A stretch of DNA of 64,000 nucleotides. Source: Heligmosomoides polygyrus polygyrus. Its lineage: Eukaryota; Nematoda; Chromadorea; Rhabditida; Heligmosomidae. Each line of letters opens with the position of its first letter. Within the stretch, counting starts at the first letter, position 1. The stretch covers positions 26,977,706-27,041,705 of the forward strand of contig OX377204.1 of the NCBI GenBank assembly GCA_947396885.1, written 5' to 3'. Shown here one piece after another: positions 1 through 11,563 of this stretch. The notes under the pieces are model-generated. The model was not told where the DNA came from. It did not search any database and saw only the letters and a program-made list of their open reading frames with translations. A program made the position numbers and the translations under genes.

Positions 1-149
1 AAGCAGTGGGTGCTCGAGTGGGACTGTTAGGTCATACAAGAAAATTTGAGTAGTTGAGTTGCGAGCGGGAAATATACTATCAACGCAGATATAGACGGAA
101 AGAGAGCGGGAGATACGCTGCTTTTGGCATCTGATGTCTTCGCTTCCAG

Positions 150-719
150 CCAAATCTCTCGACAGCGATTCCACCTTCCTCGTCGTCGTACAACGAGCCG
201 TACCTGTTGAACACGCGGATACCAGCTCCGTCGACCGATCCCTACATCACGTGCCCTGCGCCTCATATCGGGGTGGTGAACAACACGCCCTACCTGACGA
301 TGACTCCGAAGAACAGCGTCGGCGCTCCCGGCCATGTCATCGTGCCTCCTCCCCCGACCGCCACTGTACAAAACGATCAATACATCCACTGCCCTGTGAG
401 TTTTCCTGTTAGAAATGTCGTAATGGTTCACTATCGTATCTTCTTCAGCGGAAACCCGAACGTCCGATCACCCTCAACCTTACGCACGCGCACACACCTG
501 AGAGCAGCGGAATAAGGTGCGGGTAGGAGTGGTGCACTTTGGTTCGATCTTCGTCGTCTGGAGGCCGTTGGCAGTGATCAGCAGAGGTGTATTTTCAGCA
601 CGGGCGGAAGTTCGGCGTTCTCTAATTTATCTATGGCGGACGCAGTGCCCATGACTCACGCGCCACCACCCCCACGACCACCCATCATTCCACCGAGGGA
701 CGGGTCTATAGGATTGTAA
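150..719 (+). CDS. 3' exons of a proline-rich protein (5' part outside window)
   Basis: Three exons join in phase. Exon 150-395 follows an acceptor ending TTCCAG and ends at a GTGAGT donor (82 codons, phase 0). Exon 449-516 follows TTCTTCAG and ends before GTGCGG (phase 2). Exon 599-719 follows ATTTTCAG and ends in TAA at 717-719. The product is rich in Pro, Ser, Thr and Asn, with stretches such as VIVPPPPTATVQ and HAPPPPRPPIIPPR, and shows no cysteine-rich or catalytic motif. It could be a cytoplasmic tail or a disordered region. One ambiguity is that the stop codon overlaps a perfect GTAAGT donor at 716, so the last exon may instead continue by splicing. The N-terminal part and any signal peptide lie left of the window. 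I do not recognise the family. Confidence 0.5.
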
Positions 720-1307
720 GTTCATTTATTTATTTATTGCATATGGAAGTGCGCACAACTATTATAAGAACAAGTTTGGTATCAAACACTATGACAAACA
801 GTTAAAAAGGGAGAAACTGCTACAGCAATTGAAAAAAAATAGAGACCACGCTGTAAATTATAATATGACTGTAGCTGACGATGAAGGTTTCCATAGAAAG
901 GTTTGGATGGATTTATTACTCAGGTGGGTGGATGGCGTTACGGAAGCGCGTGTCGTACCGTCTTTCCTTCCCGTCTTTTCTGTGCGGACTAAGGTATCCG
1001 ATGAAATTTGAGTTCCAGGGAACTGAAGTATACTACCTGTGCGTTACTAAGGGTAAAGATTGGCGTCAATCGAACCGTTAGTAATGTGCAGGGTACAGTC
1101 TCAGTGAATGTTAGGAGTGTAATGTCTTTGAAGGTCGGGTGGTTACCACAACTAGATTAGAAGTGTTTGCATGGGTCCAGGGTTACCTCCATTTTTCTCG
1201 GCGGCATTTTGTTAAAGGAGGAAGGTCCTGCACTATTGCTAGGTCTATCGTTTATGTTTACTGACAACTGCTTTTGTTGGCCGGAAATGCTCTGTAGTGC
1301 ATTTCAT
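720..1307. other. No gene recognised
   Basis: AT-rich sequence with a TTTATTTATTTATT tract near 723-737. Two short plus-strand ORFs (from about 829 and 881) lack coding character. It ends in the CATTTCAT duplication at 1300-1307 that flanks the next element. Confidence 0.5.
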
Positions 1308-1419
1308 GGCACTATTGTACTTTCTCAACTCCACGGGTCGAGGAGAGGTCGAAAAATTTTTCGCCCAAACAACTTCGCCTAGGGTGTTATTTGGGGTGCT
1401 GATCACGAATCTGACATCC

Positions 1420-1623
1420 TATAGATGAGATTGTTAAGCTGTTGACCAAGATTGTCAACAACTTTATTACGGCTGACGTTTTGGCGTCGTCGTCGTGTTT
1501 GGGGGAACAGTTTCACAAGTGTCTCCGACTTTTCCAGGCTCTGAGGAAGACCACGACGCCGAGACGTCAGCCGTAATAAAGTCGATGACAATCTTGGTCA
1601 ACAGCTGAACAATCTCATCTATA
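1420..1623. mobile_element. Nested inverted-repeat element with hammerhead-like ends
   Basis: Both ends read TATAGATGAGATTG as inverted copies, with arms of about 64 bp that continue through GACCAAGATTGTCA, TTTATTACGGCTGACG and a GC-rich hairpin. It interrupts the FB1 left arm right after GACATCC, and FB1-like sequence resumes near 1650. Reading outward, each end carries the GACGCC-GA(A/G)ACGTCAGCC-GTAATAAAG motif that recurs near 15.9, 16.8, 28.5 and 38.4 kb. It is best described as a tail-out inverted dimer of the 3' end of a Penelope-like element; the Penelope link is inference. Confidence 0.6.
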
Positions 1624-2194
1624 GATTGACAACGTTATGCCAAGATTTATTGAAAGCCGAACTTGGGCAATCTTACATCCGTTTTCCGTTTTACGCTGGA
1701 GTACGGTAGCTACGGGTAAGGAACGCTGCAGAGTGAATTCCTGGTGGTGGACTGAATATCTGAAGAAGTATCCTACCTTTGCACAGCACTTGCGGCGTCA
1801 TCTACTCAGCTTCCAAGGAAAAACGCTCATTTATTTATTTATTTATGCAACACGAACGCGATAGGCGTGACCGCTAGATACGCACACACCAATAGTTACA
1901 ACCGAAGCGCAACATCAAAAACATACTCAGTGAAAAATCGTAAAAACAGCAACAAATCAGGTAAAATGGTGTCGGATCTGCAATCAAAAAGTAGCCCAAC
2001 ACAGCCTACTTAACGAGCAACCCAGAGTCAAAGAAATAAAATAAAAAAAAACACCTCAGTCCTAAACCTCATAACTCAGCAACGATTTTTGAACCGACCG
2101 CCTAAGCTGCTCCAGAGAAAATTGATAATAGATTATTGCTTGGGTGTAGTCTTCGGGAATACCTAAGCAAAGGACAATTAGGCTTGCTTATCGA

Positions 2195-2480
2195 CTACCG
2201 ACATAGTAGTTTGAAACATGTCTTGAAATAGAATAAAGCAGGACCAGCATACCTGTATTTGCACCTCTTGGTCCCAAAAGTGAAAGAAAGCTTTGCGTTG
2301 TCCACCGGACTGCTCGGTCGACAGTTAGGGCATAGAGACGTTGCGAGCAATCCCGTCATTCTAAGCCATCCCTGAAAATCGGCTGCGCCCATGTTTAACT
2401 TCTCAAAGATGTCCTTCAGCTTGAAGTCACGCAGCTCTTCCTGGCGGCGGTTGCGGAACAGTGCCGGGACGACTGTGATG
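2195..2480 (-). pseudogene. Coding-like fragment inside FB1 (possible transposase N-terminus)
   Basis: The minus strand reads an open stretch with coding-type codon use, including NRRQEELRDFKLKDIFEKL and then DFQGWLRMTGLLATSLCPNC, before it loses coherence. The order 'short helix, GLL..., CxxC' resembles the start of ISXO2/Merlin-type transposases, where a CxxC zinc ribbon follows a similar helix. No DDE residues are present. It lies inside the first foldback element, so it could be a transposase remnant or a captured host exon. The family assignment is tentative. Confidence 0.3.
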
Positions 2481-3206
2481 CTTAGATAGCTATCTCTCGA
2501 TTAAACCTTCGCCTATCAAAGAGTCTCCTGCAAAACTAGTCAGCCGTTAAGTTGCGCACTTTCAGGAAATCGCATCGGGACCGCCTGCAAGTTGTGCTAC
2601 TAGCACAGATAATCCCTATAGCCGAAGTTTGGGCGAAATCGGAGACCATGACCTTAATCACCCGCACCTACCTTCCTTCAACGTAAAACGAAAAATGGAT
2701 GTCACATTCGTAATCAGCACCCCAAATAACTCCCTAGGCGAAGTTTGGGCGAAATCGGTGATTATGACCTTGGCAGCCTTAGTCACCCGTACCTACCGTA
2801 CCCAGGCGTAAAGCGAAAAACGGATGTCACATTCGTGAACAGCACCCCAAACAACTCCTTAGACGAAGTTTGGGCGAAAATGTTTCTTCGACCTCTCCTC
2901 GACCCGTGGAATTGTGAAAGTATTATGCAATAGTGCCCATTTCATTTAAAAAGGGTTCAGCAGGATGACTGCCTGCTATAGATAGATAGATGTATTGCGT
3001 AGGCATAGATATATAGTCATAGATGGCACGTTGCATAGACGACAACGATCCCGGCGTCAGTCTTAGATGGGCGGGTTGGCTGGTGGATTACGCTTGTCAT
3101 TACCAGCTATTAGAAGTCTCAACAGCAGCAGTGTAAAGGCCAGGATGTCATCTCAAGGTAGCCTGCAGAATGTACGCCCGAGTTCTCCATATGTGCGTAA
3201 CAGCAT

Positions 3207-3340
3207 AAGCCCTGGTTTATAGTTGCGCCACGGCGCGGCATCATCATCCGAGTAGATATCGACCGAGCGGCGCGAAAAATCGGTATCTATGGCGACCATT
3301 GCGTCGCAGCGCGTGACGGCGCAAGTATAAACCAGGCCTC
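3207..3340. mobile_element. Hairpin MITE, family M1, copy 1
   Basis: A short palindromic element of about 134 bp. The left end is AAGCCCTGGTTTATAGTTGC and the right end is the inverted copy GCAAGTATAAACCAGGCCT. The middle carries GCGAAAAATCGGTATCTATG. The same layout (ends, GATATC core, CGCGAAAAATCG) recurs at 36390-36524 and 45232-45364. It has no coding capacity. Confidence 0.7.
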
Positions 3341-3439
3341 ACGCACTGCGTTTCGTCCGCGTTTTACATATGTGCGTGTGGTCAGCACGCTAGGTCCACT
3401 GAGGGCCGGACGATCTCAGCGAGCGAGCTTCCATTAGGG

Positions 3440-3665
3440 CTGTTAATATGGTAACATTCGAGTGCCTGTCCCGATGAACTGCAGAAGAGTGCAAGTCCTA
3501 TACCATTAGGTCCGTACCAGAGGTGGCATCTTCATAGCAGTGGACCTGAATGGTCACGTTGGCAGCGGTGGAGAAGGATCCCTGATTGCGAAGGTGTGGT
3601 TTCGGTAAACCTAGAAGGAGAAACAGTTTTTGATATGGTTATCTGTCACCCAGCGGTGGAGGCTG
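3440..3665 (+). pseudogene. RTE-type endonuclease fragment
   Basis: Frames broken by indels read GGIFIAVDLNGHVGSG and, further on, GETVFDMVICH. The first matches the conserved GD(L/M)NGHVG block of the apurinic-like endonuclease domain of RTE-clade non-LTR elements, also visible in the fuller copy at 58.7 kb (AGDMNGHVGSG). The catalytic context is degenerate and the fragment is clearly dead. Confidence 0.6.
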
Positions 3666-5232
3666 AGCCATGCACCCATTAAAAGCTTCGAATTTTGGAA
3701 TTGATCGACTGTGCATGGGTTAAAGTTCTGCTTTAAACTGCCGTAGTTAATCTACGCCTGAGGGGAAAAGCTTGTTCCTATTTGGAAAACACTTACTTTT
3801 ATTTTAAAAGCATAGACCTTGCTTTGTCCAATTTCATATGAATAGCGTCCAATTTAATGTGAAAACTGCATATATCCCTGTGACATTCGGTCAGCGCCGG
3901 CGGTTTCTGTGGAGCGGAAATCCCCATCTTGCGTCGTGAAAGAAATCAATTTTTCAGCTTACCTAGGAGAGTCAGACACTGCGCAACAGTTCCGACCGTT
4001 TAATTACACACAATAGCCTCGCCACACTGGGCGATCTTTAAATATTGCTTCTGTGGAGAGGCTGTAGAAGGAGATACTTCGTTTCTGTGTACTCAGTTCG
4101 CGTTTTCAGGCCACTTTGCGAATAGACGCCGGCTTGCTAACTTATGGTGCGAACACTTTCATCATCATCATCATCATCATCATCTCTCCACATTCCCTAC
4201 GCTGTTTTCACGACGTATCCGATGCACCTTTGGTCATAATGTTCACTCACATCATCTCGGCTCGACATTTACCACGTGTGTACAAGGGTAAAGTAGAAAT
4301 TCCGCGGTGCAAGTATCTGTGCTACTCATGTTGTTCTCCTGTTTTCCTCGGTTGTAACTGTTCTTTCTATATGCACATCCTTCTCCTTTGAATTCACCAC
4401 TTTCAAGTCAGCAATGGCGTGATACAAATTGTAGTCGTACAACGATTCCGACGTGCATATAATAGTCTGCTAGACGTCTGCGCTTGCAGTTTCGCGCCGT
4501 GCCCCTACTACTCTCTCTGTCTCTCTTTCAACGTGTGAGCCCTGTTGATTGTTCGAGTATATCGCTGTTCTTAACTAGAAGATCGCTACGTGTAACTAGT
4601 GAGAAACTAGACGTTTATTCAATTGATTTGTATTACTTGATTTCGTCACCGTACACCGTCATCCCTTTGCGCTACTCTCTCTAGTCACGGTTATTTGTGA
4701 TGGTCTTACGCGGCCATCAGTGCCACCTGATAATGTTCGCATGTTGTCATTCGATGCTACGAAAAAGTAAAACTTATCGAATACGCAACAGTGCCTCGAG
4801 TTGTCCAAATTGCTAAAGCGCATTTCAAGTGCTCATGAAATTCCCGACACCTCTTTACGTACAGTACTTAGCAGCCAGGGAAGAGTCTCAGGCTCCGTAT
4901 TTCTGATAGGCGAAAAAACCACTTGGAGAATCTCTGCCCTTGTTCTTGAACCTACTGAGTTGAAACTGAAAAAAGGCTGCAAGTTCACTATGGAATCACT
5001 TGGCCGACAAAGTCAATACTTTGCGAATATCGAATATGCAGAAAGGATGTACAAATACAGCAAGGCAAGGAATAGAGCACCTGACGATGGCCTACGATGC
5101 AGAATTTTGCCTTGCTTCTGCATATTCAATGTTCGAAAGGTAGTGCCTCGATCGACTACGCGATTTCACGGTAAACTTTAGGGTCCTAACCTTCAAGAAC
5201 TGCAAAAGTGCGACATACTTTTCTACTATCTA
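3666..5232. other. No gene; simple repeat and degenerate repeat pieces
   Basis: Contains a (CAT)n microsatellite near 4157-4182. A diverged piece near 4872-4960 matches the CCAGGGAAGAGTCTCAGG start of the dispersed SINE unit seen near 14.2 and 30.2 kb. An imperfect hairpin lies near 5025-5135, with GAATATGCAGAA facing CTTCTGCATATTC. The open frame at 4801-5181 runs across these repeats and is not supported as a gene. Confidence 0.5.
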
Positions 5233-6472
5233 CAGGGTGCGCCATAAATATGGTCAATTTTTCGCGCGTCATTTTTTGTATTTGTTTGTGAACGTTTTTG
5301 CGTTTCCATTGTTTCTTCGGATTCTACGTGTCATCTTAACCGTATGTAGTGTTTTTTGCACCTCCACACTGCTTCTATCAGAAATGGTAAAGTCTTGTTG
5401 TCAAAGAGGCGCAATCTTGGATCTGAGAAGGGCAGGACGTTCTGTTCCCAACATCGCTCGTCTGCTGAAGCTGCACAAGATGATAGTCTATCGCTGTGTG
5501 GAACGTAACTCTCTCGTTGATCGTTCCCGATCTGGCTGCCCGGTATCCGTAGCTACGAGCAGTCTTTGAAAAATCATGAAAGAACAACTCAAGTGGGATC
5601 CAGGCCGCAGCATGAGAAAGGTGGCATCCGAGCTCAACGTATCGGCTACGACGATGAGGCAAGTTGTTAGGAATGAACTTGGACTATACCCCTACAAGTT
5701 CCGTAAACTGCACGGACAAACGCCTGAACAGGTGGAAGGAAGAAGAAAAAACGTCCAAGACTCCTCGAGCGGCACGACCACTGCACGACGCTCTTCACTG
5801 ATAAGAAACTTTTCTCAGTTGAGCAGCCTTTTGACCGCCAAAACTCGCGGTTATTGGCTGAAAGTGGTGAGGATGCAGACACCGTTAACAGAAACTCTCA
5901 TGCAGCTTCCCTGATGGTTTGGGCCGGAGTTTGCGCCAAAGGACGGACACGATTGGTTTTCGTTGAAAAAGAAGCCAAGGTCAACACCAATGTCTACGTG
6001 AACGGCATTTGATGAAGGAGTTGCTTCCCTAGGCTCAAGAATACTCTGGAAATACAACATGGACCTTTCAACAGAAGAGACTCAGGAGTGGTGCGCAAGG
6101 AATCTTCCCAACTTCATCCCTGTTTCTAAATGGCCGACAAACTCGTAAGATTTGAGTGTTATGGATTACTGCGTTGGTTCATTCTAGAGGGTGAAGCCTG
6201 CGCTAAAAGACGCACTACGATTCGAGGATTGAAATCTTCACGGGAAAAAGCATAGAAGGAAATTCCGCAAGCAACCTTGCGTGCCGCCGTGGAGTCCTAC
6301 CCTAAGCGTCTGAAGGTCGTCATTCGTGCCAAGGAAGATCATATTAGATGATATCCATTTTGCGTGTTAACTAGATTGTTAGTAAATTGTTGAGGAAGTT
6401 TCGCTATTCCCTGACAAATTCCCCGTGAGTAATTCGCTTCTTATTGAGTGACCATATTTATGGCGCACCCTG
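5233..6472 (+). mobile_element. Tc1/mariner-type transposon with broken transposase
   Basis: The ends are inverted repeats CAGGGTGCGCCATAAATATG and its complement, each flanked by TA, the target of this superfamily. The plus strand holds a frame-broken transposase. A first helix-turn-helix is visible (DLRRAGRSVPNIARLLKLH), followed by a proline-glycine hinge (RSRSGCPVS) and a second DNA-binding part (GRSMRKVASELNVSATTMRQ). Then come FTDKKLFSVEQPF around the first catalytic Asp and LMVWAGVCAKGRTRLVFVEK. The C-terminal end (TLRAAVESYPKRLK) closes near 6350. Stops and shifts separate these blocks, so it is inactive. Close relatives lie at 26083 and 62503. Confidence 0.85.
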
Positions 6473-7239
6473 TAATGGTCAGTAACTGTTGGATTATAGG
6501 CGAACAGGAGATGTGGGCACAAATGAAGTGAAGACAAGCTAACCTGCCATGTCACCTGTCAGGCATTACGTTCATTGGTAAGGTATATATATGTATATAT
6601 CACGTACGTATCCAGTGTATTGGGATCCTCATTTGGTGGCGTGGATGCTAACAACATTTTTTCCATTTGCCAATGTACGAAGTTCTGCGCGTGGCCATCT
6701 TGGGCCGTTACCTTGAGTTACGCTCATCATCTGTTATGTTTATCTAACATACGATTGCCTGGGGCTTGATATGCAGAACGATGGAAGACGACTGCGAGGG
6801 TAATACTGGAACCTTTAGCGGTCAAATATGGATAAACCTTCGATGACCGACGTGTTCGACGATAGAGCTGGAATAATTCGTCGTGCAAAATTCGGCGATA
6901 TGTGACTGATTTTCACCTACCTTCGAACGAATTTCTCCTGCGAGATTCACGAGATTTTAAACAAGAACGCTTTCAAAAGTTCTACGCGCAACATTTGTGA
7001 TGCGGTAGCTGCCTACCGCCCTCCGCCGCTATTTTAAACCGTCTCGGACATTTGCTGCGGTCAGCTGCAACTGCAGCTATAGTTCACTGGTGAAATTACA
7101 CCGGTAGGTGAGCGGAATTTCACCAGCAATGGAGTTAACCGCTTGGGGCAGGGGTTCGAAATGAGTTGAAACTTGCCGAAATACACGTTTCATTATCTCT
7201 CCGAGAAACACTGCCGATCAGCTTCTTCAGTAAACCATA
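6473..7239. other. No gene recognised
   Basis: Contains a few short local palindromes, for example around 7060-7130 (CTGGTGAAATTACACCGG). I see no splice-supported exon and no repeat family that recurs elsewhere in the window. Confidence 0.4.
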
Positions 7240-8103
7240 CAGGGTGCGAGGTTTTCCGGACAAACTGAACTATCTCTTTTCGAACTAATTTATCAACACG
7301 AAATACAAATGAAATAGAAAATTCCTTGCACACAAATAGAGGGATATCTCAAATTCCTCTGTCAACCGCAATCCACCCTTGGCTTGCAGCGCTCGCACGC
7401 TCTGTTTTAAAGAGCGCTGTCCGTATTTGTGAATACTGCTTCAATAGCGGTGCCAAGAGATGTGACATTAGGGTGCGTCGTCCTGTTACCTACCCTCTCG
7501 ACTAAGCTCCAAACATAGCAGTCCAGGGGTTTCAATCGGCGCTATTCGGGGCCAGACTCACGATCAGACCAAAATATGTCCAGGACATCGGATAGCCAGT
7601 TTTGGTCTAAATGACTCGTGTGAGCCGGTGCGCCGTCTTGCTGGAAGACATATGGCCTCCCTGAGGCTACAGTCACAACACTTATGCCAATTTCCTCAAC
7701 GATTGCCCTGGATGCTCCAGAATCAGCGCCTGAGCCTTCCCTCGACTGCCGCAGTTCTCGACACGCGTTCACGCGAATGGGTTTTTCTCGCCGGGTCTGC
7801 GAGACCTTCCTCAGACTCTTCAGAACCATCGCATCTGTCCACATCATCGTAAACGGTTGATCTCGGGCCCCCGAAGAATCGAATCATTTCAGCTGGCGAA
7901 TACTCACCCAGAGCAGTGCTTTCAATAATCACGGCTCTTCGGTTATACTCCGCAGTTGTGTGCGACATCGACGCCATTCTGGGGATGTGACTATTTGCTA
8001 GAGGTTTCTCGTTTTCCAGGACGCAGATTGCGACCTCTGGCGAAACTACGTTATGGCGGGAAAATTGAGCCTAAACTTGTCCTGATTTAATCATCGCACT
8101 CTG
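7240..8103 (-). mobile_element. Degenerate Tc1/mariner-type element
   Basis: The ends CAGGGTGCGAGG... and ...CGCACTCTG are inverted and flanked by TA at 7238-7239 and 8104-8105. The minus strand reads transposase-like pieces. Near the start are EYNRRAVIIES and SPAEMIRFFGGPRSTVYDDV (a helix-turn-helix); further on are SVVTVASGRPYVFQQDGAPAHTS and QNWLSDVLDIFW. The block FQQDGAPAHTS carries the second catalytic Asp of the Tc1/mariner fold. The third catalytic region is lost. It is a different lineage from the element at 5233. Confidence 0.75.
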
Positions 8104-9221
8104 TAGCTGCGCTGGTCGACCGTTGCTTTTCTGAGCTCGTCCGCAATTGACCGTTAGGAGCTTCAGTGTCATTCTCATTCTTGTTACAGCTGTGTTCCAT
8201 TATTCGATTGTTCGATTATGTTTCCATTGCTTATGCAACTGTGGACCGAAGCTACTATTTCGAGGTGAGCTTATGCGTTGGACAGCTTTGTCATTTCGCC
8301 AACAAGGAAATAGTCCTCGCGTGAGAAACAATTCCACGGTCAAAGGACATCTAGTAGTGATTCATCATTCGAAGAATTTTGTTGTATCCGTCCGCCTAGA
8401 GTCACCTGTATGTTCGATCTCATGATGACATTTTCAGTACCACGACGGTAGTCAGGAGCGAATATGCGAGAAAATGATCAGTCACGTTTTCATCCTTCAA
8501 GCTCAGAAAAAAATTGAAGACCGTCTCAGTAAAAACCTCTTCTTCAATCAGGAAACAACTTGCAGCTTATTTCCCTGCCACACTGGTGATGGGTCCTCCT
8601 GACAGCTGAATAGTGCGTAATATGAGCAGGAGTTGAAGCTTTACTCATTTGACAATGCGATATTCATTTGCGGGCGACGATTCGGCAGCATTAGCTTGTC
8701 ACATAGACTGACAGTCGGACATAACTGCATACATAGTGGAGAGGTAGGTGTACAGTTCAAGCCGGAGAGGACAAACCTAATGTGACCTGACGTACCGACG
8801 TACGACCAGTGCACATCTAACAGCTTTGCACATGCGTCGAAGTCGCCTACTGCAGGTTACAGGTTTCGGTGCGATCTGGGATGATGGCCAGTTCGCCACA
8901 GACTCCCTGATTTGATTTGATTTGCACTGGCAGATTATTGGAAGGTGGGACTGTGGTATTCCCCGTAAACGGGAAAAGGAACACACAGGGCAAGAAAAGG
9001 GACCCTGGGTTTGATGGCCGCCGAGTAGGGGATACTCCCCCAACATTCGCTGGCGCCCTTCATCATCCCAGAAAGTGCTTAGGTGTCTCCCAACTTACTG
9101 AACTGCGCAGAAGAGGCAATCGGGAGGTAGATCCAAACCATCTCACAAACAGCCGACTCAGCAGAATCAATAAAAACAGATACACAACACAGCTAAACAC
9201 AGAGTCCACAGCAGCAAAATC
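8104..9221. other. No gene recognised
   Basis: Only short, unsupported open frames on both strands. No terminal repeats or recurring family noticed. Confidence 0.4.
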
Positions 9222-9434
9222 TCAATAGAACCCCGGTGGAGCCCCGGTAAACTGCATGGGAGCGCCAACTGTGAACGGTCGTGGAGCAGACATCGCGTTC
9301 ACTGGCGCCGGTGGAAGGTCCGTGGCTGTGCCGTGGTTGTACGGATACGGAGGCGGCGGACTGCCCGGGTCCTGAGAGGGTTGAATCGCGGTGCCCCTGC
9401 TGGATCTGACGATCTTCACCGTGGACAACGCCAG
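9222..9434 (-). CDS. Terminal exon: proline-rich cytoplasmic-tail-like segment
   Basis: The exon follows a TTTCAG acceptor (9435-9440) and reads 70 codons to TGA at 9222-9224. It contains DPGSPPPPYPYNHG, TDLPPAPVNAM and the ending GAPPGFY. PPPPY matches the PPxY motif bound by WW domains. It starts in phase 0. The nearest upstream coding block on this strand (11564-12113) ends in a transmembrane segment and could donate in phase 0, so this may be the cytoplasmic tail of that protein. The join is an inference; the donor it requires (TGT|GTTAAC) is weak. Confidence 0.55.
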   Translation of the reverse strand: MALSTVKIVRSSRGTAIQPSQDPGSPPPPYPYNHGTATDLPPAPVNAMSAPRPFTVGAPMQFTGAPPGFY

Positions 9435-9454
9435 CTGAAATCTCTTTAATTACG

Positions 9455-11240
9455 AAGGTATACCATTTTCACTTCAACATTTCAAATCAAACTGGACACT
9501 CTTCTGAGCAAGCTTGATGCTTTTGAAATCAAGCTGAACATCCTACAGATCAAACTAGCTCCTTCCAGGTTAAAATAAACTCTCCAACATGGTTAGAAGA
9601 ATTTCTTGTTTAAGGAAAATTTAGTGGAACTCTCTTTGAAACTTTTAAATTCGCTTACCTAATAAGCGAGCACACTGTTTATTTTATAAATTTTTATTTT
9701 ACAAATTTTATAAAACTCTTATTTTGAATAACAATTAATTCAAAATTTGAAAATTAAAAAAGAATTAAACAATAAAATTGAAATTTAAAAAGAATATAAC
9801 GAATTAATTTTTGTTTTGAAGTGCAGGAAGGCAGCTGTTATTTAGACTCGACGCAACACTTATAACGATGAGATTTTCACGGACGAGTTGTCCGGGGCGG
9901 GTTACAACAACAACAACGTGGTGGAAGGCGGGATAGTGTTCTTCCCAGCACGCAGGGGGGCGGCGCTATTTGCGCGAGGAGTGCCCATCGAGGACGAGTT
10001 CACGCGCTCTGACGTGATTACGTAGCGCCCCAGCGTAACGTCAAGGGACATGATCGTCGTTCCTTGGAAAGTGGAGTTCTTTTGGAGGGCTTCAGCGTGA
10101 TTTATAATCAGGCTGAAGCCTTCCAATAGAAGGTCACAAAGCGGACGATGAAAGTAGGAGAAACAGGTGGAGTCCAGCGCAGAATATCCTATCGATCCTT
10201 TCGGTGGTAATAGCTTATCGCTGGGAGGAGGCCCGTTCTTCCCCCGTCCGCCGAGCGCGTGAACTCGTCCGCGATGGGCGCTCCTCTCGCAATTAGCGCC
10301 GCCCCTCCGCAGGCTGGGGGAAGAACGCCCCCCCCCGTGGTGGAACGCCACCGTATCGATTTTTGCTTTCTTTGCCGCGAGAACGATTCTCGGACAACCC
10401 GCGCCGCATACGCCACAGCCTGCATAGCGACGAGGGGTGTTTCGCAATGCACCGCTTCGGGCCCAGTGCTTCGGCGGTTGGGTTGAAACCACGATTTTTT
10501 GGTGGGGTGCTCGTGGATCCGGGCGGAGTAAAGGTTGTGGAGTTGTGCTGAAGGCCGGGGCATTCTTCCCCCCTCAGACCGCGCTCCACGATGAGCACCG
10601 CACCCCAAGCCCATCGGTGCGCCCCGGACAACTCGTCCATGAGAATTCCATCGTTGTAAGTGTACCGTCGAGTGTTATTTAGTGTGTTCAAACAAGAAAT
10701 CGCGCCATGCACTCTGCTAGATTGTCGCGAGTTTTGTTTAACTGTTAGCGAAAAGTCTATTTGCGTGAAGTAACACTTATGTAAACGATACAACAAGAAC
10801 AGTTATAAAAAACACCCTCCCTCACACCCCTGCTTCAGGTACACTATCAATCAAACAAAACTCGCGACGACCTAGTTGGGCGCATAGCACGATCTTTTAT
10901 TTTATTCAATGCAATAAATGAGTGCTGCATGCATGTGCCTTCAAAACAAAATTGATTCATTAATTTTCTTTAAAAATAGAATTTCATAAAATTTCAAACT
11001 GTTTACTACTCACCTATTGGGCAGGAGTATTTAAAACTGTCTAAAAAAGTTTAACAAATTATACTAAATTTCTTGGTCGTGCTATTGCTACTATTGCAAC
11101 CGTGCTGGGAGTCTAATTTAATCTGGAAGACGCTTGTTTTGATATAGAGGATGCTCAGCTTCACTTCAAAAGCCTCAAGCTTCCTAAGAAGTGTCTGACT
11201 TGAGTATGAAAGTGTTAAGTTTGACTTCTTAATGACATAT
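9455..11240. mobile_element. Foldback element of the GGACAC family, with a second foldback nested inside
   Basis: The left arm (about 9459-9700) contains TATACCATTTTCAC, CAAACTGGACACTC, GCAAGCTTGATGC and TTGTTTAAGGAAAATTTAGT. The inverted counterpart occupies about 10930-11235. An inner foldback lies at 9862-10660, with GGACGAGTTGTCCGGGGC on the left and its complement on the right. The long ORFs here (for example 10293-10796 on the minus strand) are products of its GC-rich palindromic interior. The whole element fills almost all of the putative intron 9435-11563. Confidence 0.65.
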
Positions 11241-11563
11241 ATGCGGAAGAAGGTGAAAAAACTAAACTACTAAAAGCTACTAGACGTTAAGGATTCTAAG
11301 ATTCTGAAAGTCCTACTGTCAGGAAAGATTAAGTCAAATTCTAGGAATATTGGAGCAGAAGGGGAGTATTCCGCCATTAGGCGCCTTATACTGCATTATT
11401 TCAGTAAGCTTAAGTGCCTAAAGAAGACCTTAGGAAACCTGATGAATGGATGCATTTCAATTCATGTCTCCTTCGGAACTGGGGCGAAAAAATTTCAAAA
11501 CACTAGGTGAAACGCTCAGTGTCTATTATCACCGAGAAAGCTCTGCTGCAAGCAGAGGTTAAC

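Larger units (their letters stand above)
1308..2937. mobile_element. Long foldback element, family FB1, copy 1
   Basis: The left end starts GGCACTATTGTAC and the right end finishes with its inverted copy, ...CAATAGTGCC. Both ends are flanked by the 8-bp direct repeat CATTTCAT (1300-1307 and 2938-2945), a convincing target duplication. The arms contain the FB1 unit: GACCTCTCCTCGACC, TTTCGCCCAAACTTCG, CTAGG...TTATTTGGGG, GATCACGAATCTGACATCC and repeated ACGGTAGGTTACGG. The left arm is split by a nested hairpin at 1420-1623. The interior holds a coding-like fragment at about 2195-2480. An 8-bp duplication fits hAT or P-type transposition, but no matching transposase is present. Confidence 0.75.

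Noticed and set aside
4801..5181. Plus-strand ORF of 126 residues
   Set aside because: Runs through a degenerate copy of a dispersed repeat and a hairpin; codon use is not coding-like.
10189..10796. Long minus-strand ORFs of 141-196 residues
   Set aside because: They lie in the GC-rich interior of a nested foldback and overlap each other in different frames.
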